This document shows positions 7,365-8,260 of a DNA stretch of 8,260 bases, piece after piece. The DNA lies in the NCBI GenBank assembly GCA_002397355.1, contig DHAI01000011.1, forward strand, positions 17,786 through 26,045, in the 5' to 3' direction. The stretch is from Ruminococcaceae bacterium UBA4958. GTDB taxonomy: Bacteria; Bacillota; Clostridia; Oscillospirales; Acutalibacteraceae. Every line of letters starts with the position of its first letter. The first letter of the stretch is position 1. A model generated the notes under the pieces. The model was not told the origin of the DNA. It saw only the letters and a list, made by a program, of their open reading frames with translations, and ran no database searches. Position numbers and translations under genes: made by a program.

Positions 7365-7712
7365 GGCGGGCAGATGCAGCGCCTGATGATCGCCAGGATA
7401 TTTCTGCTGAAGCCGAGGATATTGATCGCGGATGAACCCACATCGATGATCGATGCCTGTTCAAGGGCGACGATACTTGATATGCTTTTGAAGCTCAGGG
7501 ATGAAGATGACATGACCATTGTGTTCATAACTCATGATATCGGGCTGGCGTATTATGTATCGGATACCGTATATATAATGGAGCATGGAAAATTTGTGGA
7601 ACACGGCAGCGCGGATGAGGTGATACTGCATCCGCAGGAGAGCTATACGAAGAGGCTCATAAGCGACGTGCCGAAGATCTATGAGCCGTGGGATCTGTCG
7701 ACTGTGGTGTAG
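7365..7712 (+). pseudogene. truncated DppF/OppF-like peptide ABC transporter ATPase (C-terminal part)
   Basis: The last 115 residues of an ATP-binding subunit of an oligopeptide/dipeptide (or related) ABC importer. Homology starts in the ABC signature, where [11 protein letters not shown] is intact but the usual preceding LS is replaced by GC. It then continues through Walker B (ILIADEPT), the D-loop region ([12 protein letters not shown]), the H-loop (ITHD) and the family-typical tail ([23 protein letters not shown]). Walker A, the Q-loop and roughly the first half of the protein are absent, so the fragment cannot be an active ATPase. The open frame to the left (from 7071) runs antisense to GH3 and has no ATPase features. 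Codon use is markedly less GC-rich than in the preceding genes. The truncation coincides with the composition change at about 7360. An assembly chimera is as possible as a true deletion. Confidence 0.85.
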
Positions 7713-7741
7713 GAGGCGGCGCCCGCGTATGGCTTTCGGCC

Positions 7742-7788
7742 GGATAAAACAAGTACCACCAGCTTGGCTGGTGGTACTTGTTTTATCC
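7742..7788. terminator. perfect 22-bp inverted repeat, likely bidirectional terminator
   Basis: Arms 7742-7763 and 7767-7788 are perfectly complementary around a three-base loop (TTG). The core is GTACCACCAGC / GCTGGTGGTAC, flanked by an AAAAC / GTTTT step, so RNA from either strand gives a GC-rich stem followed by T-rich sequence. It sits 29 bases after the ATPase stop and 16 bases after the Hcp stop, as expected for a shared terminator of convergent genes. The long perfect stem is stronger than needed and could also be a copy of a dispersed palindromic repeat. Confidence 0.8.
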
Positions 7789-7804
7789 TACCCAAACGCC
7801 GCAA

Positions 7805-8260
7805 TCATCTTGTAAGAATCCTCTTCAAATCCTCTTCCGGAGTGCTTATAGGAGCGATATTGTAATTTTCCACGAGATAGTTCAGCACGTTCGGAGAGAT
7901 AAATGCGGGCATTGATGGCCCGAGCAAAATGTTTTTTATCCCGAGGTGGAGCAGAGTCAACAGTATGCAGACGGCTTTCTGCTCATACCACGACAATATG
8001 AACGAAAGAGGAAGCTCATTGACGCTGCAGTCGAACGCTTTCGCAAGCGCGAGCGCCACTTGAATCGCGCTGTATGCATCGTTGCACTGGCCCATATCCA
8101 TTATGCGCGGCAATCCTGCAACGGTACCGAGATTTAGGTCGTTGAAGCGGTATTTCCCGCAGGCGATTGTCAGAATAACCGAGTCCTGCGGCGTCCGGCT
8201 CACAAATTCGGTGTAGTAATTGCGCCCGGGTTTTGCACCGTCGCAGCCGCCCACCAGGAA
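7805..8260 (-). CDS. hcp: hydroxylamine reductase / hybrid-cluster protein, C-terminal part
   Basis: The last 151 residues of Hcp; the 5' end lies beyond the right edge. Hcp is a cytoplasmic iron-sulfur enzyme with a hybrid Fe-S-O cluster that reduces hydroxylamine to ammonia in vitro; in E. coli it is tied to nitric oxide stress and protein S-nitrosylation. The fragment carries the C-terminal cluster ligands in order and at the expected spacing: Cys in VGGCDGAKPGRNYY, Cys 28 residues later in LTIACGKYRFN, Cys a further 25 residues on in DMGQCNDAYSA, and Glu in SWYEQKAV. The typical tail FISPNVLNYLVENYNIAPI is also present. The GTG at 8254-8252 is an internal valine, not the start, because the frame and homology (FLVGGC) continue to the window end. 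About 50% GC. It has no functional link to the sugar genes and probably represents ordinary chromosome on the other side of the junction. Confidence 0.95.
   Translation of the reverse strand, partial: FLVGGCDGAKPGRNYYTEFVSRTPQDSVILTIACGKYRFNDLNLGTVAGLPRIMDMGQCNDAYSAIQVALALAKAFDCSVNELPLSFILSWYEQKAVCILLTLLHLGIKNILLGPSMPAFISPNVLNYLVENYNIAPISTPEEDLKRILTR

Noticed and set aside
7184..7528. extension of the GH3 frame to an ATG at 7528
   Set aside because: It crosses the junction and runs antisense to the ABC ATPase fragment; a strong ribosome binding site lies directly before ATG 7183.

Overview
The window looks like part of an anaerobic Firmicutes genome (Clostridia, possibly an Oscillospirales or Christensenellales-type gut or rumen bacterium). 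This is inferred from the strong AGGAGG-type ribosome binding sites, a clostridial-style glycoside hydrolase family 3 (GH3) enzyme with permuted domains, a DppF/OppF-type peptide transporter ATPase and a hybrid-cluster protein. No rRNA or other phylogenetic marker is present, so the taxon is a guess. No tRNA, CRISPR array, transposase or phage gene was seen.

Positions 1-7217 are a GC-rich carbohydrate-utilisation cluster. A predicted cytoplasmic GH78-type alpha-L-rhamnosidase (91-2061, +) is followed by a 387-base non-coding gap. That gap holds a good sigma-A-like promoter (2338-2366), which should drive a two-gene operon: a DUF2961/GH172 glycosidase (2449-3525) and a Gfo/Idh/MocA NAD(P)-dependent oxidoreductase (3579-4523). 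A convergent 851-residue GH3 enzyme (7183 down to 4628, -) meets the operon at a bidirectional hairpin terminator (about 4559-4602). Just upstream of the GH3 gene, on the same strand, is the C-terminal tail of another, unidentified protein (stop at 7215). None of the three hydrolases has a visible signal peptide. This suggests that imported oligosaccharides, probably containing rhamnose and a furanose sugar (fructose or arabinose), are trimmed inside the cell, with the oxidoreductase acting on a released sugar. No transporter or regulator for the cluster is in the window.

At about 7360 the character of the DNA changes abruptly. Hand counts give about 71% GC in three 60-base lines of the GH3 gene (6541-6660, 6961-7020) and about 45% GC in 7441-7620. 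The right-hand part holds the last 115 residues of a DppF/OppF-like ATPase, starting inside its ABC signature motif, then a perfect 22-bp inverted repeat that can terminate from both sides, then the C-terminal 151 residues of a hybrid-cluster protein (hydroxylamine reductase) running off the right edge. The ATPase and the leftward gene tail are both cut at the same point. That makes it a recombination or deletion breakpoint, or an assembly chimera. It is the most unusual feature of the window.

I see no clearly undescribed system. The points most worth checking are the 7360 junction, the GH172-oxidoreductase pairing, the permuted GH3 and the Asp-for-Glu variant of the rhamnosidase motif.
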